NCBI RefSeq assembly: GCF_009604455.1
Contig: NZ_WEGL01000019.1
Location: forward strand, 1 to 51,595
Direction: 5' to 3'
Length of the DNA stretch: 51,595 nucleotides
Source of the DNA: Streptomyces sp. RB17
GTDB lineage: Bacteria; Actinomycetota; Actinomycetes; Streptomycetales; Streptomycetaceae
In this document: positions 17,285 through 26,242 of the stretch, in pieces
Layout of the letters: each line of letters opens with the position of its first letter
How positions within the stretch are numbered: the stretch's first letter is position 1
The notes under the pieces: generated by a model
The model's input: only the letters and a program-made list of their open reading frames with translations
What the model was told of the DNA's origin: nothing
Databases searched by the model: none
Program-made: the position numbers and the translations under genes

Positions 17285-18898
17285 ATGCCGCTCTTTGCCA
17301 ACACACCCGCCGAGAAGATGGCCGGGCCCTATCCCCGGCGCTGGTGGGCCCTGCTGGTGCTCTGCCTGAGCCTGCTGATCGTCGTCATGGCGAACACCTC
17401 GCTGATCGTGGCGGCGCCGGACATGACGAAGGACCTGGGCCTGTCCAGCAGTGACCTGCAGTGGGTCATCGACGGCTACACCGTCCCGTACGCCGCGCTG
17501 ATGCTGGTGCTGGGTGCGATCGGCGACAAGTACAGCCGCCGCGGCGCCCTGGTCCTGGGTCTGCTGATCTTCGCGGGCGGCTCGGTGATGGGCAGCCAGG
17601 TCCACCACACGGACCTGGTCATCACAGCACGGGCGATCATGGGCGTGGGCGCCGCCGTCGTCATGCCGGCCACGCTGTCCCTGCTCGTCGCGATCTTCCC
17701 GAGGGCCGAGCGGGCCAAGGCCATTACCGCCTGGTCCGCCACCTCCGGGCTCGCGATCGCCGCGGGCCCGCTCGCCGCGGGCTGGCTGCTGCAGCACCAC
17801 GCCTGGGGCTCCACTTTCCTGATGAACGTCCCCATCGCCGTCCTCGGCATCGTCGGCGCGCTGCTGCTCGTGCCGCCGTCCAGGGCCGAGGGCATGGGCC
17901 GCATCGACTACGTCGGTGGTCTGCTGTCGATCGTCTCCATCGGCTCCTTGGTGTACGCGACCATCGAGGGCCCGCACTTCGGCTGGGGCACCGGCCCGAT
18001 CACCGCGGCCGTGGTCGCCGGCGTGGGCCTGCTGGCCTTCGTCGCCTGGGAGCTGCGCCACCCGAACCCGATGCTGAACGTGCGCAAGTTCACCGAGCGC
18101 CCGTTCTCCGGCTCGATGATGGCGGTGCTGTTCTTCTTCTTCGGCACCTTCGGGTCGATCTACTACTCCACCCAGTTCCTGCAGTTCGTCCTCGGCTACG
18201 ACGCACTGGAGACCGGCGTACGACTGCTGCCGCTGGCCGGAGCGGTGTTCGTCGGCGCCGCGGTGACCGCGAGGCTGACGCCGAAGCTGGGTGTGAAGGC
18301 TGTCGTGGGCGTCGGCATGGTGCTCGGGACTGCGGGCGTCATCCTGCTCACTCGCATCGAGGCGGGGTCGACGTACACCGACTTCCTGCCGTCCCTGCTC
18401 GTGCTGGGCTTCGCGATCGGCCTGAGCCTGTCCCCGGCCACCGACACCATCATGGCTTCCTTCCCCGAGTCGGAACTGGGCGTCGGCGGCGGCGCCAACG
18501 ACACCGCACTGGAACTCGGCTGCTCCCTCGGCATCGCGATCCTCGGCTCGCTCCTCGCCACGACCTACAAGCACAAGCTGACCGACCTGGTCGGCGGCCA
18601 CCTCCCGGCCGCCGCGATGGACACCGCCAAGGACTCGGTCGGCGGCGGCCTCGCGGTCGCCGAACAGGTCGCCAAGAATCCCCAGGGCGGACCCCAGCAG
18701 GCCCAGACCCTGGTCGCGGCGGTACACGAGTCCTTCGCCCACGCCATCGCCCACACCAGCCTCATCGGCGGCATCATCATGGCCGTCGGAGCCGTGATCG
18801 TCATCGCGGTCCTGCCCGGCCGGGGGCACACCGGCAAGCACCGTCAGCAGGACACGCCGGTGCCGGCGCAGGAAACCGAGTCCGTGGGCGCCGCCTGA
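17285..18898 (+). CDS. DHA2-type MFS multidrug exporter
   Basis: This 537-aa protein has about 14 hydrophobic helices, as in QacA/SmvA-type drug:proton antiporters. The first is WWALLVLCLSLLIVVM, followed by TSLIVAAPDMTKDLG. The conserved loop 2-3 motif appears as GAIGDKYSRRGALVLG and motif C as GLAIAAGPLAAGWLL. The C-terminus is a polar tail. GAGGAG lies just before the ATG at 17285. It likely exports lipophilic cations or antiseptics under control of the divergent TetR. A perfect hairpin follows at 18980. Confidence 0.9.
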   Translation: MPLFANTPAEKMAGPYPRRWWALLVLCLSLLIVVMANTSLIVAAPDMTKDLGLSSSDLQWVIDGYTVPYAALMLVLGAIGDKYSRRGALVLGLLIFAGGSVMGSQVHHTDLVITARAIMGVGAAVVMPATLSLLVAIFPRAERAKAITAWSATSGLAIAAGPLAAGWLLQHHAWGSTFLMNVPIAVLGIVGALLLVPPSRAEGMGRIDYVGGLLSIVSIGSLVYATIEGPHFGWGTGPITAAVVAGVGLLAFVAWELRHPNPMLNVRKFTERPFSGSMMAVLFFFFGTFGSIYYSTQFLQFVLGYDALETGVRLLPLAGAVFVGAAVTARLTPKLGVKAVVGVGMVLGTAGVILLTRIEAGSTYTDFLPSLLVLGFAIGLSLSPATDTIMASFPESELGVGGGANDTALELGCSLGIAILGSLLATTYKHKLTDLVGGHLPAAAMDTAKDSVGGGLAVAEQVAKNPQGGPQQAQTLVAAVHESFAHAIAHTSLIGGIIMAVGAVIVIAVLPGRGHTGKHRQQDTPVPAQETESVGAA

Positions 18899-18979
18899 GC
18901 CCCACGAGGTAGCGGGCCGGACACCTGTTCCGGCCCTCACCACCCCAGGACGGACCGTGCCTGAGCGGCGCACGGTCCC

Positions 18980-19013
18980 GGACGGTGCCGGGAGGGGACG
19001 CCCGGCACCGTCC
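18980..19013 (+). terminator. Rho-independent terminator of the MFS gene
   Basis: GGACGGTGCCGGG (18980-18992) pairs perfectly with CCCGGCACCGTCC (19001-19013) over 13 bp with an 8-base loop, and CCTTTT follows. It lies 82 bases past the MFS stop. Confidence 0.88.
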
Positions 19014-19240
19014 CCTTTTGCTGTCCGCGCCAGGGAGCCGACCACCGGACGCGCCCATGCTGCGCAGCAGCCCGGAGGACGACAGCCAAGAGCCCTCGAC
19101 CGCACTCGTCGGTCGAGGACTCGGTGTTGACCGGCGCGAACGAGGTCCTACTGACCACCGGTCGTCGAGGCCGGCGTGGTGGGCAGCGCCTTCACGCCGG
19201 GGTCTGTCCTGACCACTGCCTCAACGGGGCGCACCGGGGC

Positions 19241-19888
19241 TCAGCCGTCGGCAACATGCTCCGCCGCTGCCGTGGCAGCCGCGTCGTCGACCACGGTGAG
19301 CGCCTGCTCCTCCGGGACGCCGGCCGCGATGAGCGTGGCGACGGCCACTCGGGTGCCGTCGTCCTCGAACGTGCCGGTGTTGACCTCTTCCAGCAGGGCG
19401 ACCGTCATCGCCTCCAGACCGGCGCTGAGCACGGCGGGCGGCAGATGGGAGTGGAAGACGCCGTCGCGCTGGCCCTGCTCCAGGATGCCGGTGACCCTGA
19501 CACGGGCGGGCTTGAGGATCTCGTCGACACGTTCCACGCCAAGATCCCGACGGGCCAGCGCCAGGAGCATCCGGTAGCGGTCACCCACGGGCCACATCGA
19601 CAGGGTGAAGTGCGCGAGCGCCCGGTCCGCCGGCTCCGCCACCGGCGCTTCGACCGCCACGGCTGTCTGCAGAGCCTCGGCGGCCTCCTCGGCCAGCGCC
19701 TCGAGGAGCGCCGCCCGCCCGGGAAAGTGCCCGAACAGAGTGCGCCGGACGACACCAGAGGCGCGAGCCAGCTCCTCCAGGGTGATGTCGGGGTTGCGTC
19801 CGAGTTCCTGACGTGCGGTGGCCAGGATGCGCGCCCGGTTGGACCGCGCGTTGCGTCGCTGTGGCACGCGGCCGACGGACTGGGACAC
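19241..19888 (-). CDS. TetR-family regulator
   Basis: This 215-aa protein has a helix-turn-helix (LEELARASGVVRRTLFGHFP) and the same ligand-domain pattern as the regulators at 147 and 16459 (WPVGDRYRMLLALARRDLG, GQRDGVFHSHLP, VNTGTFEDDGT). GTG at 19888 was chosen because GAGG lies 10 bases upstream. The frame continues to 19969 without another good start. It follows the catalase-like gene by 102 bases on the same strand, so it may respond with the peroxidase cassette or act elsewhere. No divergent target is present. Confidence 0.83.
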   Translation of the reverse strand: MSQSVGRVPQRRNARSNRARILATARQELGRNPDITLEELARASGVVRRTLFGHFPGRAALLEALAEEAAEALQTAVAVEAPVAEPADRALAHFTLSMWPVGDRYRMLLALARRDLGVERVDEILKPARVRVTGILEQGQRDGVFHSHLPPAVLSAGLEAMTVALLEEVNTGTFEDDGTRVAVATLIAAGVPEEQALTVVDDAAATAAAEHVADG

Positions 19889-19990
19889 GGAAGAACCTCG
19901 CTGCAGGCGGGCGGAAGAACAGGCGCCTTCATTCTGACACGCGAGCTTCGGCCCGATCCGTGGCCGCATCCACGGATCGGGCGGTCCTGA

Positions 19991-21079
19991 TCAGGCGGGG
20001 AGTTCCTTGATGTCGGACGGCTCCTGCGGCTCGATCCCGTTGAAGCGGTGGCGGAAGTCGCTGGAGGCGGGGTAGGCGGCCCGGCGCGAGCGCATGATGG
20101 AACCCAGCGGGCGGTGGGCCTCCAGGGCGTGCCAGGGGCTGAACGAGAGGACGTCGTCGGCGTACCGGCGGCGGGCGTCGCTGTAGGCGTCCTGGGCGGG
20201 GAGGTGCAGCACCGCCACGACCTCGTGCGGTGACAGTTCCTCGGGCCACAAGACGGAGGCGTCCTCCACAGGCATGCGCTCGATGTCCGTGCAGAGCTGG
20301 GCGCGGATGTCGTACTCGGCGCTGTTGTGGGCGAAGAAGTCGACGACGAGGTCGCGCAGCGCCGATCCGCCTGCCTTCTTCTCGACGGGGCGGCCCGTGA
20401 GGGCCTTCACGTTCGCCGAGCGCGGGGCGGCTGACACCTTGGCGACGTGGTCGCCGTAGCGCAGGGCGGCCATGGAGTAGAAGGTCTCGCCGAGGATGTG
20501 GTGGTTGGCGGCGGCCAGAGTCTCGACGGCCGGTGGGAGTGGGCGTCCGACGCGGGTGAGGGCCTTGGCGGCGGCTCGGGCGGCCAGGCCGGTGAGCTGA
20601 AGCTGCTGATCGCTCTGGCGGGGCTGTTTTTCCAGCAGGTCCTGGAGTTTGGCGTACTCGGCGATATGGCCGAAGGGCAGGGTGGGGTGGTTGACCAGCA
20701 GGAAGTCCTGGGTGGTGAAGCCGTCGTCGAGGGCGCGGGGCCCGGGTACGCCGATCACCTTGATCGCGATGCCACGTTGGACGGCTACCTGGTCGGAGCG
20801 CAGGTCGCCGGGGGCGGAGGAGAAGCGGACGATCACCGGGTAGGTGGCCGGTTCCGCGAAGAGGCCCTGGGCGAGGTGGGCGGGAAGGTTCGGCTGGATG
20901 CGCAGTTCGCCGGCGAGGACGCCGTGGCTCTTGGCGTGGGCGTCGCGCATGCCGTGCCGGTGTTTGTCGGCGACCTGCTGGTTGGCCTTGCCCATGGCCT
21001 CGACAACCTGGCGGACGAGTTCCTGCTCGTTCGGGAAGGGCTGTTCGAGGTCGGGCCGGTAGCGGACGTACGAGGTCAT
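19991..21079 (-). CDS. catalase-family haem protein
   Basis: This 362-aa protein belongs to the short catalase-like clade rather than true catalases (about 480+ aa). The catalase distal-His stretch is present (RDAHAKSHGVLAGEL, H48), then PVIVRFSSAPGD and the clade-typical TQDFLLVNHP. Relatives bind haem and may act on peroxides or lipid hydroperoxides. The substrate is unknown. The ATG at 21079 follows GGAGGCATCA. It is the last gene of a tight three-gene set behind a Dyp-type peroxidase (24-base gap). Confidence 0.82.
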   Translation of the reverse strand: MTSYVRYRPDLEQPFPNEQELVRQVVEAMGKANQQVADKHRHGMRDAHAKSHGVLAGELRIQPNLPAHLAQGLFAEPATYPVIVRFSSAPGDLRSDQVAVQRGIAIKVIGVPGPRALDDGFTTQDFLLVNHPTLPFGHIAEYAKLQDLLEKQPRQSDQQLQLTGLAARAAAKALTRVGRPLPPAVETLAAANHHILGETFYSMAALRYGDHVAKVSAAPRSANVKALTGRPVEKKAGGSALRDLVVDFFAHNSAEYDIRAQLCTDIERMPVEDASVLWPEELSPHEVVAVLHLPAQDAYSDARRRYADDVLSFSPWHALEAHRPLGSIMRSRRAAYPASSDFRHRFNGIEPQEPSDIKELPA

Positions 21080-21103
21080 TGATGCCTCCGCGCGGGGTGG
21101 GGG

Positions 21104-22438
21104 TCAGATGGTGCTCAGCCAGCGGATGGCGGACAGGCTGGGCATGAAGAAGTACTCGCCGCCGAGCAGGGTGTTGAAGGACTGGATGTTCTGCACCCGG
21201 CGGGGCGGGGTGCCGGGCACGGTGAAGTAGGCACCCTTGTCCTGGAGCGAGATCATCGGGTCCTTCTCCTTGCCCAGGCCCATGAAGTTGCCGGAGCCGA
21301 CCCACTCGCTCTGCAGGAACTCGACGTTGTCGATCGCACGAGCGCCGAGGGCGATGAAGTCCAGGCCGCGCGGCTTGCCGTCGTCCTTGAGGCGGTCCGG
21401 GGGCAGCGGGGTGCCGTAGGAGGTGCCGCGCCGGATGATCCGGCGGATGTTGACGTCGGTGAGGACCGTCAGCTTCGTGTCGCGCGGGTTCATGCGGCGG
21501 ATGTGGGAGCCAAGGGGGGTGCACAGCCCACGCGGGTCGGCGGCGTAGTCGAAGTCGTTGATCCGGTTCGGGTCCTCACCGATCGCGGGGTTGTCGCGCT
21601 CCGGGGCCAGGGCGAGTGGTGCGCCGCTGCGCCAGCGGCCGACGAGTTTGGCGGCCAGCAGTTCGCGTTCTGCCTCGGTGCGGGCGTTGTCGTGCAGCCA
21701 CTTGTTGAAGGCGGCTACATGGGAGTGGTACTTGCGGAAGACGACGTACGTGCCGTTGCGGCCGAGGACGTCCGGAGCCGGTACGGGCAGCGCGTGGCCG
21801 GTCTCGCTCGGGTAGCCGAGCACGAACTCGCCTGCCTTGATCGGTCGGCCGTCGCCCGGCAGGGGTTCGGCGCCGCTGCCCTCGACCACCGGCTGGCTGA
21901 AGCCGTCCCGGTAGCCGAACACATTGAAGCCGTCGGCCGCGAAGTCCTGGTGCGACAGCAGCCGCACGCCGGGGACATCCCGCAACTCCTTCTCATAGGC
22001 GGCGACTTCGGCACGCCAGTCGCCCTCACTCGCGGCGTAGACCGTGACGGCGACGTGCACGCGCGGCGTGCCGAAGGGAAACTCCCAGTTCGCCGGCGCG
22101 TTCACGCCGGTGTCACGCAGCCGTTCGGCACGGGCGGCCATGCCGGCACGGAAGTTGGCAGGAAAGGAGGCCAGCGACTCCTGCGGCACGCCCAGGGCGA
22201 CCAGTCCCTGGTAGCTGAGGGAGACGGCCAGCCAGGACGGCCGCGGTTCGTCCCAGCGCGCCGCCGAGGTCACCCTCGGGGCCAGCCGACGCAGCAGTTC
22301 CTTGCCCGCCGATGGTTCGGTGATCTCCAGGATCGCGTGGGTGCCGAAGTAGGGTTCGGGCCGGGCACGCAGCAGGGTTGCCTGGATATCGTCGAGATCC
22401 AGCGTGGGCGGGCGACGCAGGCGTCGGAAGACGGACAT
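21104..22438 (-). CDS. Dyp-type haem peroxidase
   Basis: This 444-aa protein carries the Dyp fingerprint GYRDG at 175-179 (GxxDG, with the distal Asp) and the probable proximal haem His in GSHIRRMNPRD (H312). It ends with FNTLLGGEYFFMPS. Dyp peroxidases oxidise bulky phenols and dyes with H2O2. No signal peptide or Tat motif is visible, so it is cytosolic or encapsulated. No encapsulin gene is adjacent. It follows the 202-aa gene by 13 bases. Confidence 0.87.
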   Translation of the reverse strand: MSVFRRLRRPPTLDLDDIQATLLRARPEPYFGTHAILEITEPSAGKELLRRLAPRVTSAARWDEPRPSWLAVSLSYQGLVALGVPQESLASFPANFRAGMAARAERLRDTGVNAPANWEFPFGTPRVHVAVTVYAASEGDWRAEVAAYEKELRDVPGVRLLSHQDFAADGFNVFGYRDGFSQPVVEGSGAEPLPGDGRPIKAGEFVLGYPSETGHALPVPAPDVLGRNGTYVVFRKYHSHVAAFNKWLHDNARTEAERELLAAKLVGRWRSGAPLALAPERDNPAIGEDPNRINDFDYAADPRGLCTPLGSHIRRMNPRDTKLTVLTDVNIRRIIRRGTSYGTPLPPDRLKDDGKPRGLDFIALGARAIDNVEFLQSEWVGSGNFMGLGKEKDPMISLQDKGAYFTVPGTPPRRVQNIQSFNTLLGGEYFFMPSLSAIRWLSTI

Positions 22439-22451
22439 GGTGGGCCTGCCC

Positions 22452-23060
22452 TCAGTTGAGGTCGGACAGGAACCGCTGTACGGCGGACTCCTGCCGCTTG
22501 AGGCGGGCGCCTTCCGCGACAGTGAGGCCCGGGTGGGCGACGAACCACGCCTCCGCCGGGATCTGGTACTTCACGATGAAGTCCTTCACATCGGGCGAGG
22601 TGATGCCGGGCCAGCCCTCGACGTTGCTGAACAGGTAGTCCATGAAGTCGGGGATCTTGGTGGCGAAGTCGTCGATGTAGGGGTCCCACTCGCCGTCGAA
22701 TGCGGTTGCGAACAGCAGCTTGGTGTCGTTGTCCAGGAACACGAACCGCATGTTGTGCAGCGTGCCGACCTGACCGGCGCCCGCCAGGTTCCCGCCGACC
22801 AGCTTGAAGAACTTCCGCAGCCGCTCGGCACCGTTCGGCTTCAGCGGCAGGATCGTCGTGAGCTCCGACACCTCACCGCTCTTGGCGCCGATCCGGCCGG
22901 CGGTGGTGACGGCATGCTCGGCCACTTCCTCCTTGTCAGCCAGTATCTCGGCGACCTTCAGCTTGAGCGCGATCTTCGCGTCCGCCAACGTCGCGTCGAC
23001 CTTCTCACGTACGGCGTCGGGCAGCGTCTGGAACTTCGCGTGCAGGTCCTTCTCGCTCAT
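22452..23060 (-). CDS. conserved protein of the peroxidase cassette
   Basis: This 202-aa protein is of unknown function. The N-terminal third is charged and helical (LADAKIALKLKVAEILADKEE). The rest is a globular domain with HNMRFVFLDNDTKLLFATAFD and EWDPYIDDFATKIPDFMDYL. I have seen similar stretches in proteins encoded beside Dyp peroxidases and catalase-like proteins, but no activity is assigned. The ATG at 23060 follows GGAGAGG. It is the first gene of the operon, divergent from the TetR at 23231. Confidence 0.75.
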   Translation of the reverse strand: MSEKDLHAKFQTLPDAVREKVDATLADAKIALKLKVAEILADKEEVAEHAVTTAGRIGAKSGEVSELTTILPLKPNGAERLRKFFKLVGGNLAGAGQVGTLHNMRFVFLDNDTKLLFATAFDGEWDPYIDDFATKIPDFMDYLFSNVEGWPGITSPDVKDFIVKYQIPAEAWFVAHPGLTVAEGARLKRQESAVQRFLSDLN

Positions 23061-23230
23061 GGCACCTCTCCTCGGGGTGGGGGCGCCCGCCCTGTCGGCG
23101 ACGCCGTTGATCAAAGCTGCATAACTGATTACATCATCACTTCATCCCGTCGGCCCTGTCAACGCGACACACGCAATCGATCGCATGACCCACGTCGCTG
23201 TGAGACAAGGAGCGAGCCAACCCGCGCCAG

Positions 23231-23782
23231 GTGCGCAGTCGTGAGGCCATGCTGGCCGCGGCCACCGAACTGCTCACCGAGGGCGGGCTGGAGGCCGTCA
23301 CGCACCAGGCGGTGGCCGTCCGTGCCGGGGTCGGCCGGGCAACGGTCTACCGCCCCTGGCCCGACCTGCTCGGACTCCGCCTGGCCGCGCTGGAGGCCGG
23401 AATGCCGCCGATTCCGCCGGCACCGGCGGAGATGCGTGCCGAGCCGCGCGCCGAGCTGATGCACTACCTGCTCCGGCTCGGCGAATGGCTCGACGACACC
23501 CAGGCCGGAGCGGTCCTCGCCGCCGTCCTGGGCGGGGCGCAGCACGACGACGGTATGCAGCATCTGCGGCAGACGCTCTTGAACCAGATCGTCGACGCGT
23601 TGCGCCCCGCCGTCGCCGCGGCCGTCGAGCACGGCCGGCTCCGCGCCGACGTTACGGCTGAGATGTTCGCGATGACCACCGTCGGGCCCCTGGTCTACCA
23701 GCGTTTCCTTGTGGGCTCAACGCTCGGCTCAGAGACCGTGGACATAGTGGTGGACGCCGCGCTGCGGGCGTGGGCGCCATAG
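23231..23782 (+). CDS. TetR-family regulator of the peroxidase cassette
   Basis: This 183-aa regulator starts almost directly in the helix-turn-helix (VTHQAVAVRAGVGRATVYRP). GTG at 23231 is the only usable start before an in-frame TGA at 23201, though AAGGAG sits rather far (about 19 bases) upstream. The paralogue at 46343-46939 has about 15 more residues and matches even upstream of this GTG (ERANPRQ against EDRTDPRL). The true start may be a non-standard codon, or the 5' end may be damaged. It is divergent from the three-gene haem cassette. Confidence 0.75.
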   Translation: MRSREAMLAAATELLTEGGLEAVTHQAVAVRAGVGRATVYRPWPDLLGLRLAALEAGMPPIPPAPAEMRAEPRAELMHYLLRLGEWLDDTQAGAVLAAVLGGAQHDDGMQHLRQTLLNQIVDALRPAVAAAVEHGRLRADVTAEMFAMTTVGPLVYQRFLVGSTLGSETVDIVVDAALRAWAP

Positions 23783-24128
23783 AAGCGTCGTCCCCTCGAT
23801 CCCGCCCCGCCGTCCCGGAGACGCGCAGGTCGCGCAGGGTGAGGCTGCCGCTTCCCGAGAGGGCCGCGGCGATGCGGTTGTTGCCCGCCGACAGCTACGG
23901 CCTCATGGGCTTGCCGGTGACCCCGCCCCTGCTGGACGCGACGGTGTCGGCGCGGAGTGCGTCGGGAAGGGCTGCCCGCTTCGTCAGGAGTCTTGCGGGA
24001 GGAGGCTCTTTGGGCGGGCGGTCAGCCGGACCCGTGGCTGTGGTCGAAACGGCGAGTCGATGCCGGAAAGGACCGCCCGTGCATGCCACTTCGGCCACCG
24101 GACGGACCATGGACGAGATACCGACGGC
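23783..24128. other. no recognisable gene
   Basis: Between the TetR gene and the MMPL fragment several short frames exist on both strands, but none shows a family motif, a ribosome-binding site or consistent codon bias. No strong hairpin was noticed. Confidence 0.5.
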
Positions 24129-24600
24129 TCAGCGCACGGCGACCTCGTGCTGCTTCTGCTCTGCCTCGTCCTCCCCACGCCCGGGAAGCCTCGCCCCCTC
24201 GATGTCGACGTCGGGCGTGATCCGTTCGAGCCAACGGGGCGGGCCCCAGGCGCGGCGGCCGAGCAGGGCCATGACCGCCGGGACGAGGGTCATGCGGACG
24301 ACGAAGGCGTCGACGAGGACACCGAACGCCAGGGCGAAGCCGATGGACTTGATGATCGGGTCGTGGTTGAGGACGAAACCGCCGAAGACCGCTGCCATGA
24401 TCAGCGCGGCGGCGCTGACGACCCGGCCGCTGCGGGCGACGCCGTGGGTGATGGCCTCGGCGGCGTCACCGGTGTGCTCGTAGTGCTCGCGCATCCGGCT
24501 GACGAGGAAGACCTCGTAGTCCATGGCGAGGCCGAAGAGGACACCGATCAGCAGGACCGGCAGGAAGCTCGTGACCGGGCCGGGGCTGAAGCGGGCCCAC
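24129..24600 (-). pseudogene. MMPL/RND-type transporter, C-terminal remnant
   Basis: The minus strand reads GPVTSFLPVLLIGVLFGLAM then DYEVFLVSRMREHYEHTGDA, AALIMAAVFGGFVLNHDP and LAFGVLVDAFVVRMTLVPAV, ending at 24129. This is the last transmembrane block of an MMPL-family transporter. Full proteins have about 700 or more residues and only about 155 remain. Homology stops abruptly near 24600 and unrelated sequence follows. It was cut by a deletion or rearrangement. Confidence 0.8.
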
Positions 24601-25140
24601 CACTGACCGGGCGCAGCTGCGGAGGCGGCTCGCGCAACGAGGCATGCCGGCCGACGCGGAGTCGCGTGAGGTCCCGGCCGACGACGATCCTGTCTGCGGA
24701 ATCCGCGCTGGGCGCGCCGCCCTGGGACTCCGCAACGCGGTTCCGCGTTCCCATTCACCTCGCCGGAAGATGTGGCCACTGACGATGGACTGGAGTGGTC
24801 ACTCAAGGAGCGCTGGTTGCGCGGCCCATCCTGACGGTACGAGGAGGCACTGACAGCGCACTCCAGGAATACATGGACTCCTCCGGGCGAGTGCAATCGC
24901 AAAGTCAGCGCGCCGGGAAGCGTGACAGGAACACGGAGCGTATGAGGCGCCGACTTCATCGTGGCGCCAGCGCAGCCGATCTCACGGCGAAGCCGCACCG
25001 GAGCGCTCCAGTGCGGCTTCGCCGTCTCACGCCTCCGCGCAGATACCCCGTCAGGACGGACCTCGAAGGGGCCTCCCCGTATCACCCGCCTATCACACTG
25101 CCCCTATGACGAGGGTTGCGGCTGCACAGGTCTGACCAGG
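24601..25140. other. rearranged intergenic stretch
   Basis: No gene is supported here. It lies between two truncated genes (MMPL end and the gene remnant at 25144), so it probably contains deletion scars. The one clear structure is a 15-bp hairpin at 24984-25025. Confidence 0.5.
24984..25025. terminator. 15-bp perfect hairpin
   Basis: ACGGCGAAGCCGCAC (24984-24998) pairs with GTGCGGCTTCGCCGT (25011-25025). The 12-base loop contains GGAGCGCTCC, itself a palindrome. It could be a bidirectional terminator or an element end. No U-tract is present. Confidence 0.6.
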
Positions 25141-25143
25141 TAG

Positions 25144-25953
25144 CAGAACGAACGCCAGCCGCTGGGCCTGACCCGGTCCGTCCAAGGACGCGCCCTCCGA
25201 CTCATCCAGGCACTGATCACCGCCGCCGAGGCCGAAGGACACACCTGTTCGGCCGGCCGAACCGGCTTCGCACCCCCGTCTCATCGCCGCCGCAGGGCAA
25301 ATCCTCACTTCACCATCACCGCGCAGGGCCAGCCAGTGGGGTTTCTCGTCCTCCAGGAACAGGACCGGACCGAGCACGTCGCCACCGAGAAGGCACTCGC
25401 CGAGGCCGAGAAGCACTCCTGGGTCAGAATCCCCCGCTACGACTGCACCCCGTCCGAACGCCTCCGCATCATCCTCAGCGGCGGCCAGCCACACCGGGCG
25501 AGCGAATGGGCCGACGCTCCCGGCCGCGCCCTCGAAGAGCGGCTCGCCGAGATCGCACAGGAGGTCACGCTTCGCGGCCAAGCCGCCGAACGCAGACGCC
25601 AGGACGAGGCCGAAGCGGCACGCCAGAAGCGCATCCGCTGGGAAGCCGCCATGGAACAAGCCCTCATCCGGTACGCGGAGGCGTACCGGATGAGGCACCT
25701 GGAAGCTCAGGAAGCGGCATGGCGCCAGGCCACCCGACTGACCCAATACGTGAGCGCCGTACGCACGCGAGTCGAGGCCATGCCTCCGGGCCAGGCCAGA
25801 ACCGAAGCCGAGGAATGGATCAGCTGTGCAGCGACCACCGTTGAGCGCCTCGACCCATTGAACACACCAGCCCGGCTGCCCGACATTCCCAACCCACGGG
25901 CCGACGACCTGAAACCCCTCCTCGGGCACTGGAGCCCTTACGGCCCCACCTGA
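25144..25953 (+). pseudogene. hypothetical Streptomyces protein, N-terminally truncated
   Basis: The frame is open from just after TAG at 25141 to 25953. It has good coding bias but no start codon near its beginning. The first in-frame start inside is GTG at 25336, and the protein pattern clearly begins earlier (LTRSVQGRALRLIQALITAA, FTITAQGQPVGFLVLQEQ). The middle has SWVRIPRYDCTPSERLRI and a long charged coiled coil with many Arg/Glu/Ala. It recalls Streptomyces hypothetical proteins of this layout that have a longer N-terminus. No function is known. A perfect 15-bp inverted repeat lies in the coiled-coil part. Confidence 0.6.
25662..25695. repeat. 15-bp inverted repeat within coding frame
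   Basis: CCTCATCCGGTACGC (25662-25676) and GCGTACCGGATGAGG (25681-25695) are exact complements with a 4-base loop GGAG. The repeat sits inside the reading frame and encodes part of LIRYAEAYRMR. Confidence 0.7.
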
Positions 25954-26242
25954 ACGCCCGCACCGCACGTGGTGCGCACACACAACCGCAGTCCAGGAGC
26001 TCTTCGCGGCCGGTTCAAGGATCGCGGCACACCGACGTGGTGGGTCATAGGAAACATGTCGGCCTGCGCCCGCCACGAGAAAGAGCAGGTCAGACGTGAT
26101 TTTTCGACTCGCTGCGCGGTGCGCGGGCATCCGGAGCGTCACGGCCGACAGCCCTTTCCTCATACGGGGGGCTGAACCAGCAACACCGATTCGCCTGGCA
26201 GGCGGCAGCCCGCTCACTCGAGACGCCGAGCTCGGGGCGTGA

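Noticed and set aside
17228..19105. 625-codon minus-strand frame across the MFS gene
   Set aside because: Its His/Asp/Gly-rich composition is typical of antisense translation. The plus strand has a full transporter with RBS and terminator.
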